DNA from: Clostridiales bacterium
GTDB lineage: Bacteria > Bacillota > Clostridia > Oscillospirales > Oscillospiraceae
Reading direction: 5' to 3'
Assembly: GCA_004555705.1 (NCBI GenBank)
Contig: SFHI01000026.1
Span: 1-40,933 of the forward strand
DNA length: 40,933 nt
In this document: positions 15,455 to 23,960 of the stretch, one piece after another
Numbering within the stretch: position 1 is the first letter of the stretch
How the letters are laid out: every line of letters begins with the position of its first letter
Program-made: the position numbers and the translations under genes
The notes under the pieces: model-generated
The model's input: the letters and a program-made list of their open reading frames with translations, nothing else
Told to the model about the DNA's origin: nothing
Databases searched by the model: none

Positions 15455-15628
15455 CGGTGGAAATGTGACGCGTTTGGAAACTGCAAACACCCATTTTTTC
15501 TTCTGGCGGGTCAGGTGAAACGGAAAAAACAATTCCCTTTCCGCTCCGGATGTAGTATAATGACCGCAAAGGAGTGCTTGGACGGGAGGGGAAGCTCCCG
15601 CCGGGAAGCACGGATGGGAGGAATACAC

Positions 15629-16108
15629 TTGCCCCGCACGATTGGTGTTGAAAAAGAAATGGACGAAGCCAGGCAGCGGCAGAAACGGGGATTCCGGCTG
15701 CAGATCATCCTGATTCTGGTGCTGTGCCTGGTGCCGGCGCTGGCCCTGTTCCGGGACGCGGGGGCCTCGGCCTTCAACTGGCAGTCGGACCGGCTGACCC
15801 TGACCTACCCGGACGGAACCGGGGCGGAGCTGCTGTACGCCGACGTGCTGTCCGTGGAATACCGGGATACCTTTGATTTCGGCTCCTCCGTCACCGGGGG
15901 AACCATGGACAAGTGCCGATACGGCCTGTGGCACAACGGGGAATTCGGGGACTACCAGAGCTGCTGCCATGTGGATATCCCCGGCTGCATCGTGTTCACC
16001 ACGAAGGACACCCGGTTTGTGGTCAGCTACGAATCCGCGGACACCACCCGGGCCCTCTACGAGTCCGTCAGGGACACCCTGCTCCAGGAGGGCTACCTGA
16101 CAGACTAG
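15629..16108 (+). CDS. Small membrane-anchored protein with bacterial PH-like domain
   Basis: About 159 aa: a charged N-terminus, one helix (FRLQIILILVLCLVPALALF) and an outer domain of about 110 residues. This has alternating strands (DRLTLTYPDGTGAELLYADVL...SVEYRD; CIVFTTKDTRFVVSYES) and a final helix (TRALYESVRDTLLQ), as in bacterial PH domains. TTG 15629 has GGGAGG at a good distance; ATG 15659 is the alternative. Upstream ATGs are unlikely because TATAAT (15556-15561) places the transcript start after them. Function unknown. A strong hairpin follows. Confidence 0.7.
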   Translation: MPRTIGVEKEMDEARQRQKRGFRLQIILILVLCLVPALALFRDAGASAFNWQSDRLTLTYPDGTGAELLYADVLSVEYRDTFDFGSSVTGGTMDKCRYGLWHNGEFGDYQSCCHVDIPGCIVFTTKDTRFVVSYESADTTRALYESVRDTLLQEGYLTD

Positions 16109-16128
16109 CCGGCTGTTTTCCTATCGCT

Positions 16129-16173
16129 GTCAAGGGGACGTGTGCTCAGTGCACACGTCCCCTTGACCCGTTT
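16129..16173 (+). terminator. Strong terminator after the PH-like gene
   Basis: Perfect stem TCAAGGGGACGTGTGC / GCACACGTCCCCTTGA with a short loop, then CCGTTTTT. Confidence 0.8.
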
Positions 16174-16236
16174 TTGTAACATTCACCAAAGCGGACAACA
16201 GGTCCATATGGAAAATGCCAAAAATGAAAATATAGC

Positions 16237-16265
16237 TTGAAATTATTGGAATTATTTGCTATATT
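16237..16265 (+). promoter_or_regulatory. Promoter of the permease-HyuA operon
   Basis: TTGAAA (16237-16242), 17-bp spacer, TATATT (16260-16265). Confidence 0.8.
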
Positions 16266-16270
16266 CTAAA

Positions 16271-16298
16271 CAGTGAACGTTAACTGTAACGTTCACTG
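16271..16298 (+). promoter_or_regulatory. LacI-type operator over the transcription start
   Basis: Perfect 12-4-12 inverted repeat: CAGTGAACGTTA, ACTG, TAACGTTCACTG. It contains two AACGTT cores 12 bp apart; the left one lies in CAGTGAACGTTAACTG, a near-palindrome of the PurR/RbsR type. Placed right after the -10, it should block initiation. The LacI-family gene at 22475 is the obvious candidate. Confidence 0.75.
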
Positions 16299-16352
16299 TG
16301 CACTGACGCTGCAGAGTCATTGCCTGAATTACAAAAACAGGAGGAGAAATCC

Positions 16353-17618
16353 ATGGTTCAAGGAATCATTATCATCGCGGTATTTCTGTTCTTTGCCGTC
16401 CTGATGTACCGGCAAAAAATTCCGTCATTTTTGGCACTGCTCCTGATGGCGATTATTATCCCGCTGGTTGCCGGCGCGCCCCTGAGCGGTGATGACAGCA
16501 TTCTGGGGATTGTCAACACCGGTTCCTACAAGCTGGCGTCCTCCATCCCTGCGCTGCTGTTTGGCGCTTGGGTCGGAGAGATCATGAACCAGTCCGGCAT
16601 TACCAAGGACATTATCCGCCGGGCTTCCGAGCTTGCGGGCGACAAGCCGCTGGTGGTGGGCATCGTCATGTATGTGGTCGTGGCCCTGCTGTTCACCACG
16701 CTGACCGGCCTGGGCGCCCATATCATGGTCGCCATGCTGGTCCTGCCCATCCTGACCGCAGTCGGCATTAAGCCCATCGCGGCATCCTGCCTGCTGATCA
16801 TGGCCCGTGCCACCGGCCTGGTGTTCAATATGTCCCAGTGGACGATTTACATGAGCGCCACCGGCCTGGAAGTGGACCCGATTAAGAACTTCGCGATTAT
16901 TGTCTGCTGCTGCGGCATGGTGGTCGGCCTGCTGTTTGTGGTATATCAGCTGAAAATTAAGAAAGCCACTGCCTGGGCAGCTCCCGTGAAAACTGTGGGA
17001 CTGGAAGAAGAGAAGAAGGTTCCCCTGATTTCCCTGCTGACGCCCCTGATCCCCTTCCCCCTGGTGATTGGTCTGAAGTGGGCCATTATTCCCGCGCTGG
17101 TTGTGGCCGCCTTCTACGGCGCCATCACCACGTCCTGGAGAAATCTGTTCCCCATGCTGTCCAAGACGATTCACGAGGCCTTTAAGGTTTCCGCCCCCGC
17201 CCTGGTGCTGTACCTGATGATCGGCATGATCCTCAGCGCCATGCAGAACCCCCATGTCAGCGAAAAGCTGTTGGCCTTCATCGGACCCATCCTGCCCTCC
17301 GGCCGGATCGGCTTCATCGTATTCTTTATGCTGCTGGCTCCCATGTGCCTGTACCGTGGCCCGCTGAACCTGTGGGGCATGGGCGCGGGTGTTTTGGGAC
17401 TGCTGGTTTCCGCCGGTTCCATGCCCACCATGGCAATTGTTGCCGGTTTCCTGGCTGTCCAGCTGATCCAGCTCAGCAGCGACCCCACCAATACCCATAA
17501 TGTTTGGACCGCGGATTACTTCGGCATGGAGGTCAACAGCCTCACCAAGGTTATGCTTCCCACCATGTGGATCGCCTGCGCAGCCGCGGTGATTATCGGC
17601 TCGTTCATTTACTACTGA
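16353..17618 (+). CDS. Multi-pass permease of an ion-transporter-like family, catabolic island
   Basis: 421 aa with about 11 helices and almost no soluble loop except a charged one near 215-235 (LKIKKATAW...GLEEEKKVP). A conserved-looking polar stretch lies near the end (LIQLSSDPTNTHNVWTADYFG). It resembles secondary carriers of the citrate/gluconate/dicarboxylate (IT superfamily) group, but the exact family is not certain. ATG 16353 with GGAGGAG is the start. First gene of the island and under a LacI-type operator, it most likely imports the substrate of the HyuA and FAD enzymes encoded downstream. Confidence 0.8.
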   Translation: MVQGIIIIAVFLFFAVLMYRQKIPSFLALLLMAIIIPLVAGAPLSGDDSILGIVNTGSYKLASSIPALLFGAWVGEIMNQSGITKDIIRRASELAGDKPLVVGIVMYVVVALLFTTLTGLGAHIMVAMLVLPILTAVGIKPIAASCLLIMARATGLVFNMSQWTIYMSATGLEVDPIKNFAIIVCCCGMVVGLLFVVYQLKIKKATAWAAPVKTVGLEEEKKVPLISLLTPLIPFPLVIGLKWAIIPALVVAAFYGAITTSWRNLFPMLSKTIHEAFKVSAPALVLYLMIGMILSAMQNPHVSEKLLAFIGPILPSGRIGFIVFFMLLAPMCLYRGPLNLWGMGAGVLGLLVSAGSMPTMAIVAGFLAVQLIQLSSDPTNTHNVWTADYFGMEVNSLTKVMLPTMWIACAAAVIIGSFIYY

Positions 17619-17711
17619 TACGATTCACTGAGAAAACCATTGCGTGGACATCGCCTGAGGGCGCTGTTGTTTCCACGATTTTCGCAGCCCACGGTATCCG
17701 TTGGGTTTCCC

Positions 17712-17738
17712 GGCCTGCCTGCTTTCGGCAGGCAGGCC
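17712..17738 (+). other. Intercistronic hairpin before the HyuA gene
   Basis: GGCCTGCCTGC-tttcg-GCAGGCAGGCC, an 11-bp perfect stem without a T-run. It probably tunes mRNA stability or partial termination between permease and enzyme. Confidence 0.6.
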
Positions 17739-17762
17739 AATTAACTCGCAGAGGAGAAGAAC

Positions 17763-19916
17763 ATGGCAGTAAGAATAGGAATCGACGTAGGCGGCACTTT
17801 TACAGACGCTGTCGCGATTGACAATGATACGTTTGAATTGATTGGATCGGTGAAGGTACCCACCAGCCATTCTTCCGAAAAAGGCGTGGCGGCGGGAATC
17901 GTGGAGGCATTGCAGGCCGTCCTGGAGAAATACAGCATCCCGCCGGAGGAGGTAGCCTTTATTGCCCACGGCACCACCCAGGCAACCAACGCCCTTCTGG
18001 AAGGGGATGTGGAGAAGGTCGGCGTCATCGGCGTCGGCAAAGGCGTGGAAGGCTATAAGGTCAAAATGGATACCCAGATTGGGGATATTGAGCTTGCCCC
18101 CAACCGGTATTTGCGAACAAAGCATTATTTTGTCTCCCAAAGCAACTGGGAGAATGAAATTGACGCGTGCATTGCGGATATGCGCCGGGAGGGAATCCGG
18201 GTCTGTGTTGTCAGCGCCGCCTACAGCGTGGACGATCCCACGGATGAGCGCAATGTCATGGACTATCTGACCAAAAACGGTATTTCCGGAACCTGCGGCC
18301 ACGAGATATCCAAGCTGTACGGCCTGCGGATTCGCACAAGAACCGCCGTAATCAATGCCAGCATTCTTCCCAAGATGATCCAGACCGCCGAAATGACGGA
18401 AAACAGCGTCCTGGCCTCCAGCATCAAGGCGCCTCTGATGATCATGCGCTGCGACGGCGGCGTTATGAGTGTGAAGGAAATCTCCAAGCGGCCGATCCTG
18501 ACCATGCTGTCCGGCCCTGCCGCCGGTGTGGCAGGCGCGCTGATGTACGAGAAGGTTTCCGAGGGCATTTTCCTGGAGGTGGGCGGAACCAGCACCGATA
18601 TGTCCGCGATTCACAACGGTCAGGTTATGGTAAGCTACGCGGAGGTGGGCGGCCATAAAACCTATGTCAACTCCCTGGATGTTCGCACCGTGGGTGTTGC
18701 CGGCGGCAGCATCATCCGGATTGAGGGGAAGCGGGTTGCGGATGTAGGCCCCAGAAGCGCCCACATCGCCAACCTGCCCTACATCGTATACACCAAGCCG
18801 GAGGAGCTGGGAGAGCTGGAGGTGCGGCTGATTCGCCCGCTGGAGGGAGATTTCCCCGATTACTGCTCCATCTATGACAAAACGCATGATCGGTCCTATG
18901 CCCTTACCCTGGCCTGCTGCGCCAACGCCTCCGGCTATGTTCAGCCGGAAAACTATGCCTTCGGCTATGCCGAAAGTGCCATGCGGGGCTTTCAGGCTCT
19001 GGCGGATTACCTGGGCCAGAGCGTGGAGCAGGTTCTGGAAGCAGTGAACCGGATCGCCGCGGAAAAGAACAAAAACGTGGTACTGCAGCTCATTGAGGAT
19101 TACCATTTGGACCCCCAGCAGACAGTCCTCATCGGCGGCGGCGGAGGAGCGGCTGCTGTTGTTCCGTACCTGGCCCAGTCCCTGCATTTAAAGCATAAAA
19201 TCGCCCGCAATGCCGAGGTCATATCCCCCATCGGCGTAGCCCTGGCACTTGTCCGGGATATTGTGGAGAGAACCATTCCGAATCCCACCGATGATGACAT
19301 CCTGATGGTCCGCAGGGAGGCGGAGCAGCAGGCCCTGAAATCCGGAGCCTCCCCCGGAACCATCGAGGTGTTTGTGGAGGTAGATGCGAGAAACAATGTG
19401 GTTCGCGCCATTGCCACAGGCGCGACGGAGCTAAAGACCAAGAACAGGCTTTGCACCCGGGCGACCCGGGAACAGATTCTTGCTGCGGCGGCGGAAAGCC
19501 TGCAGAGCGACCAATGCGAGGATATCCGCATCATTGCCGACACCGGCGATTACTATGTGGTTGGCGGGACGGTTACGATCCGGAAGCTGTTTGGCTTGAT
19601 GCGGGAGAAGCGCACCCCGGTCCGGATTGTCAATTCCGAGGGCGTCATCCGCATCCGCTGCCGGGACGGCGTCGTGCTGACGACGGATGCCGGCCGCTGT
19701 TCGCAGGACGTTTCCTACTGCATTTCCAAGCTGACCAAGTACTCCGACGGCGGCGAGAAAATCCCTCAGACCTATGTAATTATCGGCGCGCGGCTGTTTG
19801 ACTTCTCGAAAATCGTCAGCAAGGAACAGCTGGCAGCGCTGCTGGAATTGGAATTGAACGGGGTAGCCGGAGATACGCCGATTCTGGCGGTATTCAACAC
19901 CCCTCAAACGAACTGA
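17763..19916 (+). CDS. Hydantoinase/oxoprolinase family protein (HyuA-type)
   Basis: 717 aa of the ATP-dependent hydantoinase/oxoprolinase fold. The N-terminal phosphate motif RIGIDVGGTFTDAVAID (4-20), HGTTQATNALLEGD (69-82), the central MLSGPAAGVAGAL and FLEVGGTSTDMSAI, and a glycine-rich IGGGGGAAAVVPYLA are all present. Known relatives split cyclic imides, 5-oxoproline or N-methylhydantoin, or carboxylate ketones, normally with a HyuB partner. No HyuB gene is present here; a HExxH protein and an FAD oxidoreductase gene follow instead. AGGAG precedes ATG 17763. A C-terminal part of about 160 residues after the usual core is not assigned. Confidence 0.9.
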   Translation: MAVRIGIDVGGTFTDAVAIDNDTFELIGSVKVPTSHSSEKGVAAGIVEALQAVLEKYSIPPEEVAFIAHGTTQATNALLEGDVEKVGVIGVGKGVEGYKVKMDTQIGDIELAPNRYLRTKHYFVSQSNWENEIDACIADMRREGIRVCVVSAAYSVDDPTDERNVMDYLTKNGISGTCGHEISKLYGLRIRTRTAVINASILPKMIQTAEMTENSVLASSIKAPLMIMRCDGGVMSVKEISKRPILTMLSGPAAGVAGALMYEKVSEGIFLEVGGTSTDMSAIHNGQVMVSYAEVGGHKTYVNSLDVRTVGVAGGSIIRIEGKRVADVGPRSAHIANLPYIVYTKPEELGELEVRLIRPLEGDFPDYCSIYDKTHDRSYALTLACCANASGYVQPENYAFGYAESAMRGFQALADYLGQSVEQVLEAVNRIAAEKNKNVVLQLIEDYHLDPQQTVLIGGGGGAAAVVPYLAQSLHLKHKIARNAEVISPIGVALALVRDIVERTIPNPTDDDILMVRREAEQQALKSGASPGTIEVFVEVDARNNVVRAIATGATELKTKNRLCTRATREQILAAAAESLQSDQCEDIRIIADTGDYYVVGGTVTIRKLFGLMREKRTPVRIVNSEGVIRIRCRDGVVLTTDAGRCSQDVSYCISKLTKYSDGGEKIPQTYVIIGARLFDFSKIVSKEQLAALLELELNGVAGDTPILAVFNTPQTN

Positions 19917-19932
19917 GAAAGGAAGCGGCGGC

Positions 19933-20538
19933 ATGGACCTTCGGCAAGATTATACCCCCTACCTGGCCAGGCTGAAATCCCACCGCCAGGCGCGGAAGCT
20001 GCCCCTTTCGGAGCAGGAGCGTATCATCGACAGCTGCATCACCTGCGGGGAGAACGCAGCCCGGGATATCCTCCGGGAAAAGGGGAGCGTGGACGGCGAT
20101 TCCCTGCAGCCGTTGGCAGAGTCCTACGGAATTTATGTAAAGACCCTGGATACCAAGTATGATCTTCCCTATATCGCCGAATATACCCATCGGAACAGGA
20201 CCATTGTCCTGTATGACAGACGCATCCGGCAAATGCAGCAGATTCTGGCGGGCGTTCACCCGGAATACTTCCGGCAATACAGCCTGCACCATATGTGCCT
20301 GGCGCATGAGCTGTTTCACCACCTGGAAAGTGTGAAAAACGGCTCCACCGGCAGAATCGCCGGCATCCCCGGAAAGCTGTTCGGCCTGATTCCGTTTACC
20401 CACTGGATCGCGGAGGGGAGCGAAATCGCGGCACACGCTTTTGTGTGCACGCTTTTGGACCTGAGCATCAACACATACACGTTTGCCGATGAGATGGCAG
20501 CTTCTCTCTCATCGGAGGATAAAGGAGATTCAGTATGA
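19933..20538 (+). CDS. ImmA/IrrE-like HExxH zinc protein
   Basis: 201 aa. HHMCLAHELFHHLE supplies HExxH (H125, E126, H129), and EGSEIAAHAF (161-170) gives the downstream acidic ligand region of the ImmA/IrrE (DUF955) peptidases. The N-terminal half (YGIYVKTLDTKYDLPYIAEY) also fits that fold. There is no signal peptide, so it is cytoplasmic. It lies 16 bp after HyuA and overlaps the FAD oxidoreductase by 4 bp (ATGA), so it belongs to the operon. ImmA/IrrE proteins usually cleave repressors; in a catabolic operon the role is unclear. Confidence 0.75.
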   Translation: MDLRQDYTPYLARLKSHRQARKLPLSEQERIIDSCITCGENAARDILREKGSVDGDSLQPLAESYGIYVKTLDTKYDLPYIAEYTHRNRTIVLYDRRIRQMQQILAGVHPEYFRQYSLHHMCLAHELFHHLESVKNGSTGRIAGIPGKLFGLIPFTHWIAEGSEIAAHAFVCTLLDLSINTYTFADEMAASLSSEDKGDSV

Positions 20539-21917
20539 CAAATCCGTATATCGGTACCATTAAAGAAACCCGTTCCTACGATGTGGTTGTCTGCGGCGGA
20601 GGCTGCGCCGGCGTTCTGGCAGCGGTTGCCAGTGCCCGGGCGGGGGCGAAAACCATTCTGGTGGAACGCAACCATATGATCGGCGGCATGGCCACCGCAG
20701 GTATGGTCAATCCTTTTATGACCTGCTTTGACGGACGGGGGGAGCGCCAGATTGTAAAGGGCTTATTTGAGGAATTGGTCCGGCGCTGCGAGGCCCAGGG
20801 CGCGGCGATCCACCCTTCCAAAACCGGCGACGGCTCCCCCTACGGCTGCTTCTATGAGGGGTATCACCGCAGGCACAACAATGTAACACCCTTCCGTTCG
20901 GACTACATTCAGCTTGTCATGCTCCAGATGCTGGAGGAAGCCGGAGCGGAATACCTGGTCAATGTCACCGCGGTGGATGTGATCCAGGAGGGCAGCCGGG
21001 TAACCGGGATCGTCCTGTTTGACGGAAACGATCTGTGCCGGTATGAGGCAAAGATTGTGATCGACTGCACGGGAGACGCGTTTGTGAGCTATAAGGCGGG
21101 GGCCGTCAAGGAGGAATGCAGGGAGGGCTCCGGCTATGAGGTGCAGCCCATGACCACCGGCTTCTCCATATACAATGCCGACGACGAGACGCTTATCCAA
21201 TACGCCAAGGACCATCCCGCTCAGCGGGGCATGATGTTCCAGCCCCAGATTGAGCAGGCCATGGAGGAAATGGGCGCGGACTATATTGTCCCCCGGAACA
21301 AAATCGGTCTGCACAAGCTCATCGCCCCCGGGGAGTGGAACATGAACTGCACCCGGATTCAGAACCTGAACAATACCGTTCCCCGGGAGTATGCCAAGGC
21401 GTATAAAACCGGACTGGAGCAGGTGTTTTTCCTGATGGACTTCATCCACACCCTTCCCGGTCTTGAAAACGCCAGGCTGAAGCAAATCGCCCCCGTAGTG
21501 GGTGCCCGCGAATCCCGCAGAATCGAGGGAATCTACACCCTGGAGGCGAAGGACCTGTGCGATCCTCCCACCCGGTTTGACGACTCCATCGCCATGGGCA
21601 GCTTCCTGCTGGACCTCCATCCCACCTCCGGCTCCCGGGCCGGTATCGATACACGGCCCATCGTGGCCAACTGCTTCCAGATTCCCTACCGGATTCTGGT
21701 GCCGAAGGCTGTGGATGGCCTGCTGGTTGCCGGCAGGTGCGTCAGCGGCTCCCGGGATGCCATGTCCTCCATCCGGGTCATGCCCCAGGCCTTCGCTATG
21801 GGACAGGCTGCCGGAGAGGCGGCGGCAATCTGCGTCGAGCAGGGGATTCAGCCCCGGGACGTGGATGTTGCGCTGCTGCAGGACCGGCTGCTGAAAAACG
21901 GCGCGGTCATCGAGTAA
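20535..21917 (+). CDS. FAD-dependent oxidoreductase (FAD_oxidored family)
   Basis: 460 aa. A Rossmann FAD motif at the N-terminus (YDVVVCGGGCAGVLAAVASARAG, about 15-37, cited here in two parts: YDVVVCGGGCAG and VLAAVASARAG) is followed by VERNHMIGGMATAGMVNPF. Further on are DCTGDAF and a C-terminal FAD loop (LLVAGRCVSGSRDAMSSIR). This family oxidises small organic acids or related substrates and is frequent in uncharacterised catabolic loci. AAAGGAG precedes ATG 20535, which overlaps the previous stop. Last gene of the operon; a strong terminator follows. Confidence 0.88.
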   Translation: MTNPYIGTIKETRSYDVVVCGGGCAGVLAAVASARAGAKTILVERNHMIGGMATAGMVNPFMTCFDGRGERQIVKGLFEELVRRCEAQGAAIHPSKTGDGSPYGCFYEGYHRRHNNVTPFRSDYIQLVMLQMLEEAGAEYLVNVTAVDVIQEGSRVTGIVLFDGNDLCRYEAKIVIDCTGDAFVSYKAGAVKEECREGSGYEVQPMTTGFSIYNADDETLIQYAKDHPAQRGMMFQPQIEQAMEEMGADYIVPRNKIGLHKLIAPGEWNMNCTRIQNLNNTVPREYAKAYKTGLEQVFFLMDFIHTLPGLENARLKQIAPVVGARESRRIEGIYTLEAKDLCDPPTRFDDSIAMGSFLLDLHPTSGSRAGIDTRPIVANCFQIPYRILVPKAVDGLLVAGRCVSGSRDAMSSIRVMPQAFAMGQAAGEAAAICVEQGIQPRDVDVALLQDRLLKNGAVIE

Positions 21918-21998
21918 GAAAGCGGTATTTGCGGACCGGAGCCATCCGACCCGCAGAGCATCTCCCACATTGACACGGAGGCAGCCCTCCGCTTCCGA

Positions 21999-22038
21999 CG
22001 CCCCCGGCGCCGCCTGACAGCGGCACCGGGGGCGTTTT
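21999..22038 (+). terminator. Terminator of the permease-HyuA-FAD operon
   Basis: Stem CGCCCCCGG(c)GCCGC / GCGGC(a)CCGGGGGCG with loop CTGACA, followed by TTTT. Confidence 0.88.
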
Positions 22039-22099
22039 GAACCGGATGTCCAACAGGAGCTTCCCATTGGGACCTTCGGTTATCGGCATAAAGCAGCAG

Positions 22100-22280
22100 A
22101 CGGTGTTTACAGGTCCGCGTTGCAGATTACCTGTCATTGCGAGACCAGTCCGCAGACTGGTCGTGGCAATCCCCCGGTTGAAGGGAACCAGGTAACGACT
22201 TTCCCCTCTAAGTAAGGGGATTGCCACACCAGTGTGCGCACTGGTTCGCAATGACAGCGTAATTCGCCAAACACCAATTT
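22100..22280. repeat. MITE-like repeat (CTGTCATTGCGA type), shortened
   Basis: Right end CAAACACCAATTT (22268-22280) intact, left end degraded (GGTGTTTAC). Arms CTGTCATTGCGAGACCAG and GGTTCGCAATGACAG. The middle is about 50 bp shorter than in other copies. Confidence 0.75.
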
Positions 22281-22389
22281 CTCGTTTTACTCCGTAAAGC
22301 GGATGCGCATCCGGATTTTATCGGATAAAGGCATGACTGCTTCCCTTCGGAGAATCCATTATAATCCTTGCTGTAATACTTGCTATTCC

Positions 22390-22418
22390 TGGAAAAATCA
22401 GTTAAAATACAATATAAT
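22390..22418 (+). promoter_or_regulatory. Promoter of the LacI-family gene
   Basis: TGGAAA (22390-22395), 17-bp spacer, TATAAT (22413-22418). An inverted GTTAAAA/TTTTTAAC flanks the -10, a possible regulatory site unlike the operator at 16271. Confidence 0.6.
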
Positions 22419-22474
22419 GCTTTTTAACGCGCCGGCTTCCTCCGGGCCGGAACAACAGGGAAGGTGATCTGCCA

Positions 22475-23476
22475 ATGGTAACAATGGAAGATATTTCGAT
22501 TGAGCTGGGCTGTTCCATCAATACGGTGTCCAAGGCTCTGAACAACAAGCCGGATGTCAGTCCGAAAACCAGACAGCTGGTTTTGGAGACTGCCCGCAGA
22601 ATGGGTTATGTTCCAAACTCTCTGGCCAAATCTCTGGTGACAAGAAGCAGCGGAACCCTGGGAATCGTGGTCCCCAGCGTAACGGTATCCTTTTATGCCG
22701 AGCTGGTGGAGACTGTGATGAAGGGAGCTGCCCAGCGGGGATATTCCACCTTCCTGGCTCTGAGCTCCGGTCAGGAGGATACGGAGATTGCCGCCGTGGA
22801 GAACCTGTACCAAAAGCGTACCGACGGGCTGATCATCATTCCCTCCTCTCCGGAGCCATCGTACTATGAGTCCCTGCACCTGTTCAAAGTGCCCACTGTG
22901 TATGTGCTCAACGACATCGAGAAGGAATCGGCGGATTTTGTAGGCGCGGACCTTGCCGTATGCTCCTACCGCGCCACCCAGCATCTGATTGACCAGGGCT
23001 GCCGGAGGCTGGCGCTGCTGTGCTCCATCCGCAGCGGCATTGGCTGGGGTGTGGAAAAGGGCTTCCTGCGCTGCCTGGAGGACAACGGACTGGGCGCGTG
23101 CGCACAGAATATTTTTAAGCCCTCCGCGCTTCTGAATCCGCAGGATGCCGGGTATGAGATCGCCCAGATGCTGGACGACCGGGTGGACCAGTTCGACGGT
23201 CTGGTTCTGGAGCATGAGCAGCTGTACTTCGGCATTGCCCGCCTGCTGGATTCCCACGGAATATCCTGCCCCAGGGATATCCTGGTGGCAGCCAGCATCG
23301 GTATGGGGATTAAGCGAAGCCCCTTCCTGTCGCTGACCTCGGTGGAAGTGAATCCCCAGACAATCGGATTGGACGCCCTGGAGCTGCTCCTGGCAAGGGT
23401 GCAGGGGCAGGATGTCCAACCCAAAGCGGAAAAGAATATGGGCAAGCTGGTAATCCGGAAGTCCTCCCGGCGGTAG
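22475..23476 (+). CDS. LacI-family transcriptional regulator
   Basis: 333 aa. The N-terminal LacI helix-turn-helix reads MEDISIELGCSINTVSKALN (from residue 4), then the hinge GYVPNSLAKSLV and a periplasmic-binding-protein-like sensor domain (TLGIVVPSV, ... DGLIIIPSSP, ... SIGMGIKRSPFLSLTSVEV). It has its own promoter, is on the same strand and lies at the end of the island, so it very likely reads out the island's substrate or product and controls the palindrome at 16271. The start is ATG 22475; ATG 22484 in frame is equally possible. Confidence 0.93.
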   Translation: MVTMEDISIELGCSINTVSKALNNKPDVSPKTRQLVLETARRMGYVPNSLAKSLVTRSSGTLGIVVPSVTVSFYAELVETVMKGAAQRGYSTFLALSSGQEDTEIAAVENLYQKRTDGLIIIPSSPEPSYYESLHLFKVPTVYVLNDIEKESADFVGADLAVCSYRATQHLIDQGCRRLALLCSIRSGIGWGVEKGFLRCLEDNGLGACAQNIFKPSALLNPQDAGYEIAQMLDDRVDQFDGLVLEHEQLYFGIARLLDSHGISCPRDILVAASIGMGIKRSPFLSLTSVEVNPQTIGLDALELLLARVQGQDVQPKAEKNMGKLVIRKSSRR

Positions 23477-23601
23477 GGCATTCGGACTGTTCTGGCCGCA
23501 TCCGGTTACAAGGCAAGCGAAATGAAAGAAATCCCCCACGCCGCAGGCGTATTTCACTTGCGAAGCAGATTTCAAAAATCCCGCAAGGGATTTCTTGCAC
23601 T

Positions 23602-23634
23602 GAAAAAAGCACTTGCTTTCGCAAGTGCTTTTTT
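23602..23634. terminator. Bidirectional terminator between LacI-family gene and tRNA-His
   Basis: AAAAAAGCACTTGC-tttc-GCAAGTGCTTTTTT, symmetrical, serving the LacI-family gene on plus and the tRNA pair on minus. Confidence 0.88.
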
Positions 23635-23636
23635 CA

Positions 23637-23714
23637 TGGGGTGGGTGATGGGACTCGAACCCACGATCTTCAGAGCCACAATCTGACGCCTTAGCCGACT
23701 AGGCCACACCCACC
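23637..23714 (-). tRNA. tRNA-His (GTG)
   Basis: Acceptor GTGGGTG/CACCCAC with the diagnostic extra G at -1 opposite discriminator C73. Anticodon stem TCAGA/TCTGA with loop TTGTGGC (anticodon GTG), encoded CCA. Confidence 0.97.
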
Positions 23715-23726
23715 ATATTTAAAGTT

Positions 23727-23812
23727 AGAAGTAATAGTGAAAAGTGTTGTGTACCTTCGGTACAATTTGAATCAGTCGCTTCGCCGACACTTTACTTATT
23801 CACTATTATCTG
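23727..23812. repeat. Short palindromic repeat between two tRNA genes
   Basis: TAATAGTGAA (23732-23741) and TTCACTATTA (23799-23808) close an A/T-rich palindrome with an inner GTACC-ttc-GGTAC hairpin. It separates tRNA-Arg from tRNA-His in what is probably one transcript. Confidence 0.55.
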
Positions 23813-23842
23813 TTACTGATTACCTACTGCCGAAGGCAGTAC

Positions 23843-23919
23843 TGGCACGCCAGGAGGGACTCGAACCCCCGACCTACTGCTTAGAAGGCAGTTGCTCTAT
23901 CCAGCTGAGCTACTGGCGC
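23843..23919 (-). tRNA. tRNA-Arg (TCT)
   Basis: Acceptor GCGCCAG/CTGGCGT, anticodon stem ACTGC/GCAGT with loop CTTCTAA (anticodon TCT), T loop TTCGAGT, encoded CCA. It lies 128 bp upstream of tRNA-His on the same strand. Confidence 0.96.
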
Positions 23920-23931
23920 TTCAGCCAGTAA

Positions 23932-23960
23932 ATTCTAGCATAGATTTTTCCCAATGTCAA
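23932..23960 (-). promoter_or_regulatory. Promoter of the tRNA-Arg/tRNA-His pair
   Basis: TTGACA (23960-23955), 17-bp spacer, TAGAAT (23937-23932). Confidence 0.88.

Noticed and set aside
15515..15628. Upstream extension of the PH-like gene from 15515
   Set aside because: A TATAAT at 15556-15561 and GGGAGG before TTG 15629 place the start further downstream; the extension overlaps promoter DNA.
16425..17498. Minus-strand frame opposite the permease
   Set aside because: His/Gln/Gly-rich antisense shadow; the plus strand encodes a clear multi-helix permease.
17625..19187. Minus-strand frame opposite the HyuA gene
   Set aside because: The plus strand carries the family motifs; no promoter or ribosome site supports the reverse frame.
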